Notes: generated by a model not told the origin, from the letters alone. A stretch of DNA of 41,228 nucleotides from CAYOWK01 sp964407665 (GCA_964407665.1 CAYOWK010000037.1:1-41228); one strand, 5' to 3'; counted from the first letter of the stretch, positions 1 to 9,074 are shown. Translations and numbers: made by a program.

Positions 1-225
1 CGCGTTGAGACGGGATGAGGATGAGGGTCAATAAACCCGCCCCAACCACCGGCTCGAAAACGTCCGACACGGGGCGCGTGGGAACACGCACCGGCCAGCG
101 GCGACGCTGGCATTGTACTCAACAAGGCGCGTTCCGCGCGCCCCGTCCTCCTTTGGAAAAAGGGGGGAGCTACAGCACGACGGACGGCATCGGGGCCGGT
201 CCGGACGGGAACGCGCGACCCGTGC
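1..225. other. gene-free left edge
   Basis: No convincing gene is seen; the open frame here has no ribosome-binding site and no recognisable protein. A short inverted pair lies near 147-168 (CCTCCTTT followed by AAGGGGGGAG). On the minus strand it would lie downstream of the permease gene that ends at 226, so it could act as a weak terminator or be a small dispersed repeat. Confidence 0.5.
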
Positions 226-2328
226 TCAGCTCTCTTCAGGCGGCTTGGCCGCGTCCTCGGTCCGCTCGACGCGGAAATAGCGGTCCGGCCCGATATCGAC
301 CCGCATTGGCAGCACGATCAGCGGGGCGTCGTGGGCGTGCAGGCGGCGTTGCAGGCTCAGCGCGGTGCCGCCATGCATGAGGGTTGAGGCCCAGCCGTGC
401 GGCCGCGTGATGGCCCGTGTGGCGACAAACACGGTGTTGGGGTGGTTGGCCAGCACCTTGAGGCAAAGCCCCTCCAGCGTCTCCACAGCGTCCGTCGAGA
501 AGCCCGTATAGACCTTGGCGGGAAGGCCGTGGTCGCGGCACCAGGCGACGATGCGCCCGCAGCGCTCGCCCACGTCGCGCTTGAGCCGCTCGAGAACCTC
601 GTGGCCGCCATAGGCCTCGGCATCGACCTCGCCGGCCGAAATGATGATCACACTGTCGAACTGGCCGCGAAACAGCCTCTGGGCGTGCATCAGCGCATGC
701 AGTCCCGCGCCGCCATGTCCGCCCGTGACGATGCCGACCGGCCGCTTCATCGGCGCATTCTTCTGCAGCTCGATGTTCGAGGCCGGCCGCATCAGCAGGT
801 CGTCGAACGTCTTCTCCATTGAGGCGTCAAACCGGCGATAGTGGTCGCGAACCCAGTACCCGCACGAAGCGATCAGCGCGGTCAGCAGCACCGCGACCCA
901 CGCGCCCTGGAAGAACTTGGCGACAAACAGCGTCACCAGGATTGCCGCCGCAACCAGGAGGGCGAGGATGGCGATCGACAGCCGCGTGCGCCAGCCTTTC
1001 GACTGCCCGCGATGCTTGATCCCGTGCCGGACGAGCCCTGTCAGCGACAGGGTGAACGTCAGGAAGACGTTGATCGAATAGAGGATGACGAGGCTGTGCA
1101 CCACGCCGCCCGTCACCAGCAGGATCGCGCCCGCGGCGATCCCCATGAACAGCACGCCATTCTGCGCCACAAGCCGGCTGGAAAGGTGGGCGAACCCGTG
1201 CGGGGCCCATTTGTCGATCGCCATGGAGGCGAGCACGGCAGGTCCGCCCAGGAACCCGGAATTCGACGCCACAAGCAGCAACAGGGCCGCCGATGTCATC
1301 GCGACCGTCATGGCGGCCTGCTGGAACCACGGCGAGTTGGGAAACAGCGTCGCCAGCGTGTCGCCGAACACCACGGCGTTCAGCGTCTTTCCCTCGACCG
1401 GCGTCGGCAGCCAGACCGTGTAGAGCAGCATGATGCCGCCGGCTACAATCGCGAGCGTGACCGCAATCAGAGCCATCGCGCGCGCGCCTGTCTTCGCGCG
1501 GGGCGGTTTCAGCGTATGCGAGTTGTTCGACAGCGCCTCGATTCCGGTATACGTCCCCGCGCCCGAAGCGTAGGCCGCTCCGAGGATCGCCAGAAGCGCC
1601 CACAGCCCATCCTGACCGATGACCCGCTCAGCCGTCCGCTCGGCCACCACGACGCCCTCGACGAGGTGATCGGCGCGCGCCACCAGCCCGCCTGCGATCA
1701 GCAGGATATGGGTCAGCAGGAACAGGAAGAAGACAGGCGCGAGGATGGTTATGGCCTCGCGTACCCCCCTCAGGTTAAGCCCGAGCAGTAGACACACGCC
1801 TCCTGCCAGCAGCCACGGCTTGAGCCAGACTAGGTCAGGACTGCCCAGCGACAGCAGCGCATCCGAAGCGGCCGCCACTGAAATTGCGATGGTTAGCGAG
1901 TAATCGACCACAAGAGCCGACCCTGAAACGAGACCCGCAATAGGGTGAACGAGCCGCGTCGCCGCCTGGTATCCGCCGCCGCCATTGGGAAACAGCGAAA
2001 TGATCTGAACATAGGCGAGCGAAATGATCACAACGGTCGCGGCCGTGATCAGGGCAAGCCACAGCACCAGCGGTTCATGGCCGGCCATCGCCTTGTAGGC
2101 TTCTTCCGGTCCATAGTTCGCCGACGACAGGCTATCCGCGCCAACGCCTGCCCACGCAAGCACTGCGACGAGCGCCGCATGGCGCCACGTTTCCGATTTC
2201 ATCGGGTCGCGGTTCTTGCGGCGGCCGAAGGACGACCGGAGCTTGTTCAGTATCTGCATGGTGTCTGGCATGCGCATGGCTGCGACCTGGATCGTGCGGC
2301 CACTCCTGCACCCATCGTCCTGTTCCAC
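226..2328 (-). CDS. APC-superfamily permease, KimA/YdaO-like potassium importer
   Basis: Predicted inner-membrane transporter of 700 residues. After a charged N-terminal tail the conserved part starts near residue 45 with GADSLSSANYGPEEA, a segment typical of the KimA (YdaO) branch of the APC superfamily, whose characterised members import K+ with protons. About 12 hydrophobic helices fill residues 48-490. A soluble C-terminal domain (about 510-690, beginning PVGIVTGGHGGAG) follows, as in KimA, where it swaps between subunits of the dimer and responds to nucleotide in Gram-positives. The listed start is a GTG; ATG codons at 2277, 2271 and 2259 are equally possible and none has a clear ribosome-binding site. 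The gene stands alone. Transport of K+ is inferred from the family; another cation or an amino acid cannot be excluded. Confidence 0.85.
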   Translation of the reverse strand: MEQDDGCRSGRTIQVAAMRMPDTMQILNKLRSSFGRRKNRDPMKSETWRHAALVAVLAWAGVGADSLSSANYGPEEAYKAMAGHEPLVLWLALITAATVVIISLAYVQIISLFPNGGGGYQAATRLVHPIAGLVSGSALVVDYSLTIAISVAAASDALLSLGSPDLVWLKPWLLAGGVCLLLGLNLRGVREAITILAPVFFLFLLTHILLIAGGLVARADHLVEGVVVAERTAERVIGQDGLWALLAILGAAYASGAGTYTGIEALSNNSHTLKPPRAKTGARAMALIAVTLAIVAGGIMLLYTVWLPTPVEGKTLNAVVFGDTLATLFPNSPWFQQAAMTVAMTSAALLLLVASNSGFLGGPAVLASMAIDKWAPHGFAHLSSRLVAQNGVLFMGIAAGAILLVTGGVVHSLVILYSINVFLTFTLSLTGLVRHGIKHRGQSKGWRTRLSIAILALLVAAAILVTLFVAKFFQGAWVAVLLTALIASCGYWVRDHYRRFDASMEKTFDDLLMRPASNIELQKNAPMKRPVGIVTGGHGGAGLHALMHAQRLFRGQFDSVIIISAGEVDAEAYGGHEVLERLKRDVGERCGRIVAWCRDHGLPAKVYTGFSTDAVETLEGLCLKVLANHPNTVFVATRAITRPHGWASTLMHGGTALSLQRRLHAHDAPLIVLPMRVDIGPDRYFRVERTEDAAKPPEES

Positions 2329-2447
2329 CGGCCCTTTGACTGGCCCGCACCCTTTTCGACGGGCCGGACCATCTGCCCGGGCGCTGGGGGAGTAAAGGCC
2401 TGCCGCCCGAAAAAATGGCTGGAAATGCCTTCTGATCTATGTCTAGA

Positions 2448-2567
2448 GCCGGATCGACTTTTGCGTGATCGCAGGGCGATCACGCAAAAGTCGTGAATCC
2501 GTCTCTTATCAAAAATGTAGAGCATGATTCACGATTTTGGCGTTTCGCCAAAACCGATCATGCTCTA
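2448..2567. repeat. double palindromic intergenic repeat
   Basis: Two hairpins lie side by side. The first has perfect 17-base arms at 2456-2472 and 2476-2492 (GACTTTTGCGTGATCGC and its complement) around a 3-base loop. The second runs from TAGAGCATGAT (2518-2528) to ATCATGCTCTA (2557-2567), with an inner stem TTTTGGCG/CGCCAAAA (2535-2542, 2546-2553) and a TTT loop; a small internal mismatch separates the two stems. The outer AGAGCATGAT motif resembles intergenic repeats common in alphaproteobacterial genomes. It lies in the 307-base gap between the divergent permease and ABC-F genes and probably contributes structure or termination. No other copy is present in this window. Confidence 0.8.
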
Positions 2568-2635
2568 GCCGCAAGGATCAAATAAGGAGCGGCGTGGCGA
2601 ACGCCTGCCGCCATGAACCTCCCCGGACTTTAAGC

Positions 2636-4528
2636 ATGCTGACCATTCAGGACCTGAGCTTCCGGATCGACGGACGGCCGCTGTTCGACAAGGCTTCCGC
2701 GCAGATCGCGGACGGCTGGAAAGTCGGCATGGTCGGCCGCAACGGTACGGGCAAATCCACGCTGCTGCGTCTGATCCGGGAGGAAATCTCCGGCAAGGGC
2801 GACGGCTCGATCCGTATGAACGCCGGCGCAACCATGGGTTTTGTCGCCCAGGAGGTGGCCCCCAGCGAGACGCCGCTGATCGAGGTCGTGCTGGCCGCCG
2901 ACGTCGAGCGGGCCCAGCTGATGGCCGAATCCGAGACCGCCGAAGATCCCATGCGGATCGGAGAGATCCATGCGCGGCTTGCCGATATCGACGCCTGGTC
3001 GGGCGAGGCGAGAGCGGCGGAAATCCTGGTGGGTCTCGGTTTCACGCAGGCCGACATGGGGCGAGCCTGCCGCGAGTTCTCGGGCGGCTGGCGGATGCGC
3101 GCGGCGCTGGGAGGCGTGCTGTTCTCCCGGCCCGACCTGCTGCTGCTGGACGAGCCGACCAACTATCTCGACCTTGAAGGCGCCGCCTGGCTGGAGGTCT
3201 ACCTCCGCAAATACCCCCATACCGTGGTGGTCGTCAGCCACGACCGCGACCTGCTGAACCGGTCGGTCACGCACATCCTGGCGCTGGAGCAGACCAAGCT
3301 GGTGGTCAGCCCTGGCGGATACGACACCTATCTCAAGAAGAAGGCCGAGCGCGCCGCCCAGCTGGAATCCCAGAAGGTCAAGCAGGACGCCCAGCGCGCT
3401 CACCTCCAGTCCTTCGTCGACCGCTTCCGCGCGAGCGCCTCGAAGGCGCGCATGGCGCAAAGCCGTGTGAAGATGCTGGAGAAGATGCAGGACATCACGG
3501 TGCCGCTGGCTGAACGGACCACGCCGTTCAAGTTCATGGATCCGCCTGACGAGCTGGCTTCGCCCATCCTCGATCTTGAGCGCGCCGACCTTGGCTACGA
3601 GGCCGGCAGGCCGATCCTGGCGGGGGTGAGCGTCCGCCTCGACATGGACGACCGCATCGCCATCGTCGGCGCCAACGGTCAGGGCAAGACGACGCTGGTG
3701 AAGTCCATCGCCCAGAAGATCCCGCTGCTGGCGGGCGGACGGCGGGCGGCCAAGGCGCTGCGCATCGGCTATTTCAGCCAGGACCAGCTCGACGAACTGC
3801 GGGCGGGCGAAAGCGTGCTGGAGCATGTGCGCGACCTGGTTCCGAATGCGGGGCAGGCCCAGCAGCGCGCCATTGCCGCGCAGTTCGGGTTCGGCGCCGA
3901 GAAGGTCGAGACCAAGGTCGAGAAGCTGTCGGGCGGCGAGAAGGTGCGCCTGCTGATGGGGCTGACCACCTGGTCGAAGCCCCACATCCTGATCCTCGAC
4001 GAGCCGACCTCGCACCTCGATATCGATAGCCGCGAAGCGCTGATCTACGCGATCAACGACTACAAGGGCGCGCTGCTTCTGATCACCCACGACACCTATC
4101 TGGCGGAGGCGACGGCCGATCAGCTCTGGCTGGTGAAGGATGGCAAGGCCTCGCCCTACAATGGCGATCTGACGGATTACCGAGCGCTGGTGCTGGCGGC
4201 CGACCGCCAACCGGAAATGCGCCGGCCCGAACTTCACAAGCCGGCTGAACCCGCGAAGCCCGAGGCTGCGAAGAGCGACGCGAAGGCGCAGCCTGAAGCG
4301 CGCGCGAAGGTCCCCTACAAGGTGAAGATCCGGCTGGAGAAAGCCGAGAAGGCGGTCGATGAAGCCCAGAAGATGCTGGAGCTGCTGGACCGTGACCTTG
4401 GAGCGCCGGACGCTTTTGCAAAACCCGCAGATGCACAGGCCAAGCTCAAGGCCCGAGCAGACTGGCAGGCCAAACTGGACGCGGCTGAGGCTGAATGGCT
4501 GGCCGCCACAGAGGAGGCGGGCGGCTAG
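2636..4528 (+). CDS. ABC-F family ATPase (duplicated ATP-binding cassette)
   Basis: Cytosolic protein of 630 residues with two ABC ATPase domains and no membrane segments, the layout of ABC-F proteins that act on the ribosome (YheS, Uup, EttA types). The first domain has Walker A GRNGTGKST near residue 38, signature FSGGW and Walker B LLLLDEPTNYLD; the second has GANGQGKTT, LSGGEKVR and LILDEPTSHLD. A charged linker, rich in Lys and Gln, joins them, and a Lys/Glu/Ala-rich C-terminal coiled coil (last 70 residues) completes the protein. The ATG at 2636 (MLTIQDLSF) is chosen because homology starts there and the upstream in-frame ATG at 2537 lies inside the palindromic repeat. Closest in layout to YheS/Uup; the exact subfamily cannot be settled by eye. 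Confidence 0.92.
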   Translation: MLTIQDLSFRIDGRPLFDKASAQIADGWKVGMVGRNGTGKSTLLRLIREEISGKGDGSIRMNAGATMGFVAQEVAPSETPLIEVVLAADVERAQLMAESETAEDPMRIGEIHARLADIDAWSGEARAAEILVGLGFTQADMGRACREFSGGWRMRAALGGVLFSRPDLLLLDEPTNYLDLEGAAWLEVYLRKYPHTVVVVSHDRDLLNRSVTHILALEQTKLVVSPGGYDTYLKKKAERAAQLESQKVKQDAQRAHLQSFVDRFRASASKARMAQSRVKMLEKMQDITVPLAERTTPFKFMDPPDELASPILDLERADLGYEAGRPILAGVSVRLDMDDRIAIVGANGQGKTTLVKSIAQKIPLLAGGRRAAKALRIGYFSQDQLDELRAGESVLEHVRDLVPNAGQAQQRAIAAQFGFGAEKVETKVEKLSGGEKVRLLMGLTTWSKPHILILDEPTSHLDIDSREALIYAINDYKGALLLITHDTYLAEATADQLWLVKDGKASPYNGDLTDYRALVLAADRQPEMRRPELHKPAEPAKPEAAKSDAKAQPEARAKVPYKVKIRLEKAEKAVDEAQKMLELLDRDLGAPDAFAKPADAQAKLKARADWQAKLDAAEAEWLAATEEAGG

Positions 4529-4538
4529 CGTTCCGCAA

Positions 4539-4805
4539 TCATGCTATCGGCTTGTCGTCCGCCTTCAGGCGGCGATCCGATTCACCATGCAGCTTCTGGT
4601 GCGCGTGGTCGTGTTCGGTTTCGACCGGATGATCCCGGCCTGAAGCCTTCGGCCTCTCAAGTGGGGGCGCGGCGTCCTTAACGATGGCGGAATCCGGCGG
4701 TCGGCGGGCGCCGGCCGAGCTGACGGGCTCCTCATTGGACGAGCCTGCCGAACCGCCGAATCTCTTCTGCGCGTCGACATTCATGGGTGTTCTGGTTTTA
4801 TCCAT
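4539..4805 (-). CDS. small hydrophilic protein of unknown function
   Basis: An 88-residue protein, strongly charged and without membrane segments or cysteines. The second half is rich in His, Asp, Glu and Lys (for example RDHPVETEHDHAHQKLHGES), and much of it is probably disordered. The start is supported by a good ribosome-binding site, GGGAGA, six bases before the ATG. It converges on the ABC-F gene with a gap of only 10 bases. I do not recognise the family; it could be a small stress or DNA/metal-associated protein, but nothing in the sequence proves that. Confidence 0.55.
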   Translation of the reverse strand: MDKTRTPMNVDAQKRFGGSAGSSNEEPVSSAGARRPPDSAIVKDAAPPLERPKASGRDHPVETEHDHAHQKLHGESDRRLKADDKPIA

Positions 4806-4871
4806 CGCAAGTCTCCCGCGCGATCGTCTGGGAGATCAACGCTGGGGTGACGCCAGAGTTTCCAGCGGAGC

Positions 4872-5249
4872 TCAGTGAGCGGGCGTGTAAACTGCGCGCT
4901 GGCGCAGGATCGGGCGCTCGATCTCGAGGCGGGAGGGGGAAATGCCCTGTTCCTGCAGCCCTTTTTCGATCCAGACCAGCAGGTTCTCGAACGTGGGCTG
5001 ACCCAGACCGGGCACGTCGTTGAGCAGCTTGTGGTCCAGTTGTCCCAGAACCGCCTTCAGCGCGGCCTCGAACTGGCCCAGATCGATCAGCCAGCCCGAC
5101 GCATTCGGCTTTTCAGCCGCCATGGACGCCGTGACGAGAAAGGAATGACCATGGATCGTCCGGTAGTCCGGCGAGCCGTCCTTTGCGTCGATATAATGGG
5201 CGGCCTCGAAAGCCGCGCTGACCGAAACCTCGAACATCTGCGGGGACAT
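4872..5249 (-). CDS. 6-pyruvoyl-tetrahydropterin synthase / QueD family protein
   Basis: A 125-residue T-fold enzyme of the PTPS/QueD family. QueD makes 6-carboxytetrahydropterin from dihydroneopterin triphosphate in queuosine synthesis. Visible family signatures are the first zinc His in FEAAH, the HGHS zinc pair, GWLIDLGQF, LDHKLLND and a late Glu in LEIER. The CxxxHGH cysteine used for catalysis in E. coli QueD is absent: the segment reads YRTIHGH, with Tyr in its place. The start is MSPQMFEV at 5249; a second ATG at 5237 is possible and neither has a strong ribosome-binding site. The gene is divergent from the DmpA-like peptidase, and no other queuosine genes are nearby. Membership of the family is clear; the reaction is uncertain because of the missing cysteine. 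Confidence 0.85.
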   Translation of the reverse strand: MSPQMFEVSVSAAFEAAHYIDAKDGSPDYRTIHGHSFLVTASMAAEKPNASGWLIDLGQFEAALKAVLGQLDHKLLNDVPGLGQPTFENLLVWIEKGLQEQGISPSRLEIERPILRQRAVYTPAH

Positions 5250-5368
5250 AGTGCCAACAGCGCCCGTGGGCAATCCGGTCAGGCGTCCCGGGCGAACCAT
5301 TTGCCGCCGGGTTCTGGCGGGACCGCGGAATCCGGGCACTGTCCGGGATCGAAAGCGGAGACCCCGGC

Positions 5369-6577
5369 ATGAAACCTCTGGCCCTTGCGATGCTGGCCGT
5401 GCTGTCCCTGAGCGGCTGCGCGCATGCCCAGACAGATGGACCACAGACAGGTGGCGACGACCGCATCCGCGCCCGGGAGATGGGACTGAAGATCGGTATC
5501 CTGCCAACCGGACCTGTGAACGCCATCACGGATGTGGACGGCGTCATCGTCGGGCAGGTCACGCTCATTCGCGGGACGGACGTCCGGACCGGCGTGACGG
5601 CGGTCCTGCCGCATGGCGGCAATCTCTTCCAGGACAAGGTCCCGGCGGCGGTTGTGGTCGGCAATGGCTTCGGCAAGCTGATGGGCTCGACGCAGGTGAA
5701 GGAGCTCGGCGAGATCGAGACGCCGGTCCTGCTCACCAACACCCTGAGCGTCGCGCGGGCGGCTGAGGCGGTCATAGACTGGACGCTCCGCCAGCCGGGC
5801 AATGAGCGGGTGGGGTCGGTCAACGCCGTCGTTGGCGAGACCAATGATGGCGGGCTCAACAATATCCGCATGCGCGGCGTGACGCCGGCGGATGCGCTGG
5901 CGGCCATCGCGGGCGCGAAGGCGGGACCGGTAGAGGAAGGAGCGGTGGGCGCCGGGACAGGCACAATCGCGTTCGGCTGGAAGGGCGGGATTGGCTCCAG
6001 CTCGCGGGTCCTGCCTGAGGCGCTGGGCGGGTACACGCTCGGCGTGCTGGTGCAGTCCAACTATGGCGGCGTGCTGAGCGTCGATGGCGTGCCCGTCGGC
6101 GAGGCGCTGGGGCAGTACTACCTGAAGCAGTATGTCGACCGGGGAGACGCCGACGGCTCGATCATGATCGTGGTCGCGACCGACGCGCCGCTGTCCGACC
6201 GCAATCTCGAGCGGCTGGCGAACCGCGCACTGGCGGGTCTCGCGCGGACCGGCTCAAGCTTCACCAATGGCTCGGGCGATTATGTGATCGCGTTCTCGAC
6301 CGCGCAGAGCGTGCGCCGGACCCCGGTAAAGCGCGAGGCGCTGAAGCCGGCCGCCTACGATGAACTGGGCAATGGCGCCGTCTCGCCGCTGTTCCAGGCC
6401 GTGATCGAGGCGACAGAGGAGGCCATCCTCAACTCGCTGTTCATGGCGAAGACCACCGAGGGTTTTGAGACCTCATCCGGCAGGGCCGTGACAGTCGAGG
6501 CCCTGCCGCTCGACAAGGTGCGCGAGCTGCTGAAAAAGGCGGGCAGGGACGTGAACGAGCTGGGCGGCTGCAGATAA
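5369..6577 (+). CDS. P1/S58 family aminopeptidase (DmpA-like), lipoprotein
   Basis: A 402-residue member of the DmpA/BapA family, self-cleaving N-terminal-nucleophile peptidases that act on small peptides, D-amino-acid amides/esters or beta-peptides. Residues 1-17 form a lipoprotein-type signal ending in LSGC, so it is probably anchored in the periplasm. The core has the family segments VGNGFGKLMGS, VNAVVGETNDG, GWKGGIGSSSR and LVQSNYGG. The motif GSIMIVVATDAPL contains the likely autocleavage site Gly263-Ser264, with Ser264 the new N-terminal nucleophile; size and spacing match DmpA. It appears to be a single gene, divergent from the QueD-like gene. Substrate preference cannot be read from the sequence. 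Confidence 0.9.
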   Translation: MKPLALAMLAVLSLSGCAHAQTDGPQTGGDDRIRAREMGLKIGILPTGPVNAITDVDGVIVGQVTLIRGTDVRTGVTAVLPHGGNLFQDKVPAAVVVGNGFGKLMGSTQVKELGEIETPVLLTNTLSVARAAEAVIDWTLRQPGNERVGSVNAVVGETNDGGLNNIRMRGVTPADALAAIAGAKAGPVEEGAVGAGTGTIAFGWKGGIGSSSRVLPEALGGYTLGVLVQSNYGGVLSVDGVPVGEALGQYYLKQYVDRGDADGSIMIVVATDAPLSDRNLERLANRALAGLARTGSSFTNGSGDYVIAFSTAQSVRRTPVKREALKPAAYDELGNGAVSPLFQAVIEATEEAILNSLFMAKTTEGFETSSGRAVTVEALPLDKVRELLKKAGRDVNELGGCR

Positions 6578-6675
6578 ATGCCGCCATGGTCAATCGCGGC
6601 TTTGGCCCGGCGCCCGAATGGCAATACTGATGTCTCGCGGCGCGCATCTACCGGGCGCGCTGCTTCGGGGCGCCC

Positions 6676-8304
6676 ATGGAAACGATCACCTCGGTCCTGT
6701 TGATGCTGGTCGGCGTCGTGGCGAGCGGCTTCATCGGCCGCGCCCTGCCCACGGCTGTGCCGCTGCCGCTGATCCAGATTCTCATGGGCGCGGTGGTGGC
6801 CTGGACCACGCCCTACCATCTCGAACTCGATCCCGAGATCTTCTTCGTCCTGTTCCTGCCGCCGCTGCTGTTTCTGGACGGTTGGCGCATCCCCAAGGCC
6901 GGTCTGTTCCGCGACGGCCTCACAGTGATCGAGCTGGCCCTGGGGCTGGTTCTGTTCACGGTCGCGGGCGTCGGGCTGCTGATCCACTGGCTTTTCCCGG
7001 GCCTTCCCATCGCGGTTGCCTTCGCACTCGCTGCGGTTCTGTCGCCCACTGACCCGATCGCGGTTTCGGCCATCGCCGCCCGCAACCCGGTCCCCCGGCG
7101 CATGATGCACATCCTCGAGGGTGAATCCCTGCTCAACGACGCGTCGGGGCTTGTCTGCCTTCGCTTCGCCGTTGCCGCGGCTCTCACGGGTACATTCTCG
7201 GTCTGGGAAGCCTCTTTGACATTCGCCCAGCTTGCTGTCGGCGGGCTGGCAATCGGCTTTGGCCTGACATGGGCGATCACCTGGGCGAAGGGCAAGCTGT
7301 CGCGCCTGATCGGTGAGGAAAGCGGATCGCAGATCCTGATCAGCCTGCTGATCCCGTTCGCGGCCTACCTGACCGCCGAACATCTGCATTGTTCCGGCAT
7401 CCTCGCTGCGGTCGCCGCCGGCGTGACCATGAGCTACGCCGAAATCGGCGGCGGCGCGCAGGCCACGACGCGTGTGAGGCGCGCGGCGGTCTGGGACATG
7501 GTGCAGTTCGCGCTCAACGGTCTGATCTTCGTGCTGCTGGGCGAACAGCTGCCGGGGATCCTCGCCAATGCCCCTGAGGCTGTCCGCGCCACAGGCCGCG
7601 AAGAGGTTTGGTGGCTGCTCGTCTATGTCCTTGCGATCACGGCGGCGCTGGCGATCCTGCGCTTCGTCTGGGTCTGGACCTCCCTCCGCCTGACGTTCGT
7701 TCGACGGCGCAAGGACGGGTCGGTCAGACGTCCCGGCATGTGGCTGGTCGGAGCCATCTCAGTCGCGGGTGTTCGCGGGGCCATAACGCTCGCCGGGGTT
7801 CTTACCCTGCCGCTGACAATGATGGATGGAACGCCCTTTCCGGGGCGCGATCTTGCGATCCTGCTGGCTGCGTTCGTCATCATCGCCTCGCTCGTCGGCG
7901 CCAGCGTCTTTTTGCCGATCATGCTGAAGCGGGTCGAGACCGTGGAGGATGACCACGTGTTGGAGGAGGATAACGCACGCCTCTTGGCCGCAGAGGCCGC
8001 CATCCAGATGATCGAGAAACGCCTGCACGAGATGGCCGCCGATCGGCCCGACGCCGACATCTACACAGCCACGGCGGTCCGGATCATGGACTACTATCGC
8101 CACCGCATCGACGGCCAGGCGCTGACCGGGGAAGACGCCATGCTGCTGAAACGCACCGACGAGATCGAACGCAAGCTTCGCCTTGCCGCGCTGTCGGCGG
8201 AACGCGAGGAACTGTTCCGCAACGCCCGCGCCCGGACCCTCTCAGACGATGTCGCGCGCAAGCTCGTCCGTGAAATCGACCTGCTCGAAGCCCGCTTCGG
8301 CTGA
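6676..8304 (+). CDS. CPA1-type Na+/H+ antiporter
   Basis: An inner-membrane cation/proton antiporter of 542 residues. Roughly 12 helices occupy residues 5-415, with the family landmarks FLPPLLFLDGW, LSPTDPIAVSAI and ESLLNDASG; the conserved Asp of NDASG is the ion-binding residue in NhaP/NHE proteins. A cytoplasmic tail of about 120 charged residues follows, as in bacterial YjcE/NhaP-type proteins. It exchanges Na+ (or K+) for H+ in pH and salt balance. The ATG at 6676 precedes the first helix directly and has a GGGG stretch upstream. It ends 14 bases from the convergent SDR gene. With the K+ permease upstream it gives this region an ion-balance flavour, but the two are not co-transcribed. 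Confidence 0.93.
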   Translation: METITSVLLMLVGVVASGFIGRALPTAVPLPLIQILMGAVVAWTTPYHLELDPEIFFVLFLPPLLFLDGWRIPKAGLFRDGLTVIELALGLVLFTVAGVGLLIHWLFPGLPIAVAFALAAVLSPTDPIAVSAIAARNPVPRRMMHILEGESLLNDASGLVCLRFAVAAALTGTFSVWEASLTFAQLAVGGLAIGFGLTWAITWAKGKLSRLIGEESGSQILISLLIPFAAYLTAEHLHCSGILAAVAAGVTMSYAEIGGGAQATTRVRRAAVWDMVQFALNGLIFVLLGEQLPGILANAPEAVRATGREEVWWLLVYVLAITAALAILRFVWVWTSLRLTFVRRRKDGSVRRPGMWLVGAISVAGVRGAITLAGVLTLPLTMMDGTPFPGRDLAILLAAFVIIASLVGASVFLPIMLKRVETVEDDHVLEEDNARLLAAEAAIQMIEKRLHEMAADRPDADIYTATAVRIMDYYRHRIDGQALTGEDAMLLKRTDEIERKLRLAALSAEREELFRNARARTLSDDVARKLVREIDLLEARFG

Positions 8305-8318
8305 TCACCGCTCCTGCT

Positions 8319-9074
8319 TTATTCGAACCCGAAATCCCGCGCGGCGGGCCGCATGTGCGAACCGCCGTCTACGATCAGCGTCTGGCCCGTCACCGCCTGC
8401 GCCTGGAGCAGGTAGACCGCCGCCGCCGCGATATCGTCCGCCGTCGGCCCGCGCGCCAGCGGCGTGGCGTCGTGCTTTGCTCGGAAGTGGGCGTCGTCCG
8501 TCGCGCCGACATCCGGCAGCGTGTACCCCGGCGCGATCGCGCACACCCGGAACCGCGGCGCAAGCCGCCGGGCCATCATCGTGGTGAAGCCCTGCAGCGC
8601 GTATTTGCTCAGCGAGTAGGACAGGTGATCCGGGTTCGGGTTGAACAGCTTCTGGTCGAGCATGTTGAGGATCAGGCCCCGCGTCTCGTCCGTCGATGCC
8701 TGCAGCATTCGCCGCGTCAGCAGTACTGGCCCGAACAGATTGGCGTTGGCGTGCCGGCCAAGCGTGTCGCGGGTAACGGTCGAGATATCATCCCATTCGA
8801 AGATCGAGGCGGAGTTCACCAGCACATCCGGCGCCCGCCCCAGAGCCCCTGCAATCTCCGCAAACCCCCGGTCGAGGCCTGTGTCGTCCGACTGGTCGAA
8901 TCCCACAGCCACGGCGCGGCGTCCCAGCGCCTGGATCTCACGCACGGTGTCTCGGGCCTCGTCCGGCGATGACCGGTAGTGGACCGCAATGTCGCAGCCC
9001 GCCCCGGCTAGCCCCAGTGCGATGGCGCGGCCGAGGCGCTTTCCGGCGCCGGTGACGAGAGCGAGATGTGTCAT
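8319..9074 (-). CDS. SDR oxidoreductase, pteridine reductase/FolM-like
   Basis: A cytosolic 251-residue short-chain dehydrogenase. The nucleotide-binding motif reads TGAGKRLG, with the Arg that marks the NADPH-dependent pteridine reductase branch (PTR1, FolM: TGxxxRxG). HYRSS follows the second strand; the active site has NSAS, an Asp-containing MLDQK and the catalytic YSLSK (Tyr153, Lys157). The C-terminal IVDGG strand is intact. FolM reduces dihydromonapterin or dihydrofolate; a general sugar or ketone reductase is the alternative. A QueD-family gene 3 kb away also belongs to pterin chemistry, but the two are not in one operon. The ATG start gives MTHLALVTGA, the expected N-terminus of an SDR. 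Confidence 0.85.
   Translation of the reverse strand: MTHLALVTGAGKRLGRAIALGLAGAGCDIAVHYRSSPDEARDTVREIQALGRRAVAVGFDQSDDTGLDRGFAEIAGALGRAPDVLVNSASIFEWDDISTVTRDTLGRHANANLFGPVLLTRRMLQASTDETRGLILNMLDQKLFNPNPDHLSYSLSKYALQGFTTMMARRLAPRFRVCAIAPGYTLPDVGATDDAHFRAKHDATPLARGPTADDIAAAAVYLLQAQAVTGQTLIVDGGSHMRPAARDFGFE

Noticed and set aside
2329..2635. Cyclic di-AMP (ydaO) riboswitch before the KimA-like gene
   Set aside because: The palindromes are simple hairpins without the conserved riboswitch core, and they begin over 100 bases before the permease start in the intergenic gap.
2630..4237. 535-codon open frame opposite the ABC-F gene
   Set aside because: Shadow frame; both ATPase cassettes are intact on the plus strand.
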